This document shows positions 6,512-6,955 of a DNA stretch of 6,955 nt, piece after piece. The stretch comes from an uncultured Acidimicrobium sp. (GTDB taxonomy: Bacteria; Actinomycetota; Acidimicrobiia; Acidimicrobiales; Ilumatobacteraceae): contig CAINTF010000310.1 of NCBI GenBank assembly GCA_903853285.1, positions 1 through 6,955 on the forward strand. The letters run 5' to 3'. Each line of letters begins with the position of its first letter. Positions within the stretch are counted from its first letter, which is position 1. Both the position numbers and the translations under genes were made by a program. The notes beneath the pieces are model-generated. The model had not been told where the DNA came from, made no database searches, and was given only the letters and a program-made list of their open reading frames with translations.

Positions 6512-6955
6512 TTAAGCATTAATGCTGCGACCAGTCAACGACATGACGGTTTCACCAAATAACTCCGACAACGAAGGGTGCGGCATGATGAATTCAGAAA
6601 TCTCTTCCACGGTTGCTTCCCAGTTAACAGCCAAGTATCCACCCGATAACTGTTCAGTAACCCACGGTCCAACCATATGCACGCCAAGTACCTGGCCGGC
6701 TGTTCCGTCAGCATTTTTCTTCGCAATGATTTTCACCAAACCTTCAGCTTCACCGATGATCATCGCTCGGCTATTTGCACGAAATTGATGCTTCGCGACT
6801 ACAACGTCATGGCCTTTTGCACGCGCTTCTTCTTCCGACGGACCAGACCACGCAACTTCGGGGTGACAATAAATTGCCCACGGCACACGGTCGTACATAA
6901 CCGGATACACCTTTTCACCTCGCATGTGTTTAATTGCAACGATCGCTTCGGCATA
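6512..6955 (-). CDS. lpd: Dihydrolipoyl dehydrogenase (E3), C-terminal part
   Basis: The last 147 residues of the flavoprotein that reoxidises dihydrolipoyl groups on E2 using NAD+. The gene enters from the right edge, so its start, FAD and NAD domains and redox-active CXXXXC disulfide are outside the window. What is seen is the C-terminal interface (dimerisation) domain: YCHPEVAWSG, then GQVLGVHMVGP, then the catalytic His-Glu pair in HPSLSE (His codon at 6580-6578), which lines the partner subunit's active site. It ends at TAA 6514-6512, and E2 follows on the same strand. The segment after HMVGP (WVTEQLSGGYLAVNWEAT) departs from the common pattern but keeps the fold's usual length. E3 may be shared by several 2-oxo acid dehydrogenases and the glycine cleavage system. 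Mercuric reductase is less likely, given the HPSLSE ending and the E2 neighbour. Confidence 0.93.
   Translation of the reverse strand, partial: YAEAIVAIKHMRGEKVYPVMYDRVPWAIYCHPEVAWSGPSEEEARAKGHDVVVAKHQFRANSRAMIIGEAEGLVKIIAKKNADGTAGQVLGVHMVGPWVTEQLSGGYLAVNWEATVEEISEFIMPHPSLSELFGETVMSLTGRSINA

Overview
This window looks like a piece of chromosome from an actinobacterium of moderate GC content, possibly Acidimicrobiia-like. The lineage is inferred from protein resemblance: the order lpd, E2, lipB, lipA and the E2 and lipoyl synthase motifs are actinobacterial in style, while codon use is much less GC-rich than in typical mycobacteria or streptomycetes. No mobile element, RNA gene or CRISPR array is visible. 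The genes are tightly packed.

Layout: bases 1-119 are a short upstream region of uncertain content. Bases 120-1532 (+) encode a complete amidase-signature hydrolase. It converges, with a 17-base gap, on a minus-strand gene row that reads right to left. That row is: the C-terminal part of dihydrolipoyl dehydrogenase (Lpd/E3, 6512-6955, cut by the window edge); a 2-oxo acid dehydrogenase E2 acyltransferase (SucB/DlaT-like, 5151-6482); a single-chain fusion of octanoyltransferase LipB and lipoyl synthase LipA (3461-5134); an M24-family aminopeptidase P-like metallopeptidase (2309-3427); and an unrecognised protein with about eight membrane helices (1550-2293). The gaps between them are 28, 16, 33 and 15 bases, so they are probably one transcription unit whose promoter lies beyond the right edge.

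How the genes work together: E2 carries a lipoyl domain with the acceptor lysine at residue 42. LipB transfers octanoate from acyl carrier protein to that lysine, LipA inserts two sulfurs to make lipoate, and Lpd reoxidises the dihydrolipoyl group during catalysis. The operon therefore encodes a carrier protein, both enzymes that build its cofactor, and the enzyme that recycles it. The standout feature is that both cofactor-building steps sit in one 557-residue polypeptide, with all recognisable catalytic residues of both halves intact. The peptidase and the membrane protein have no obvious lipoate role. The amidase appears to be a separate unit.
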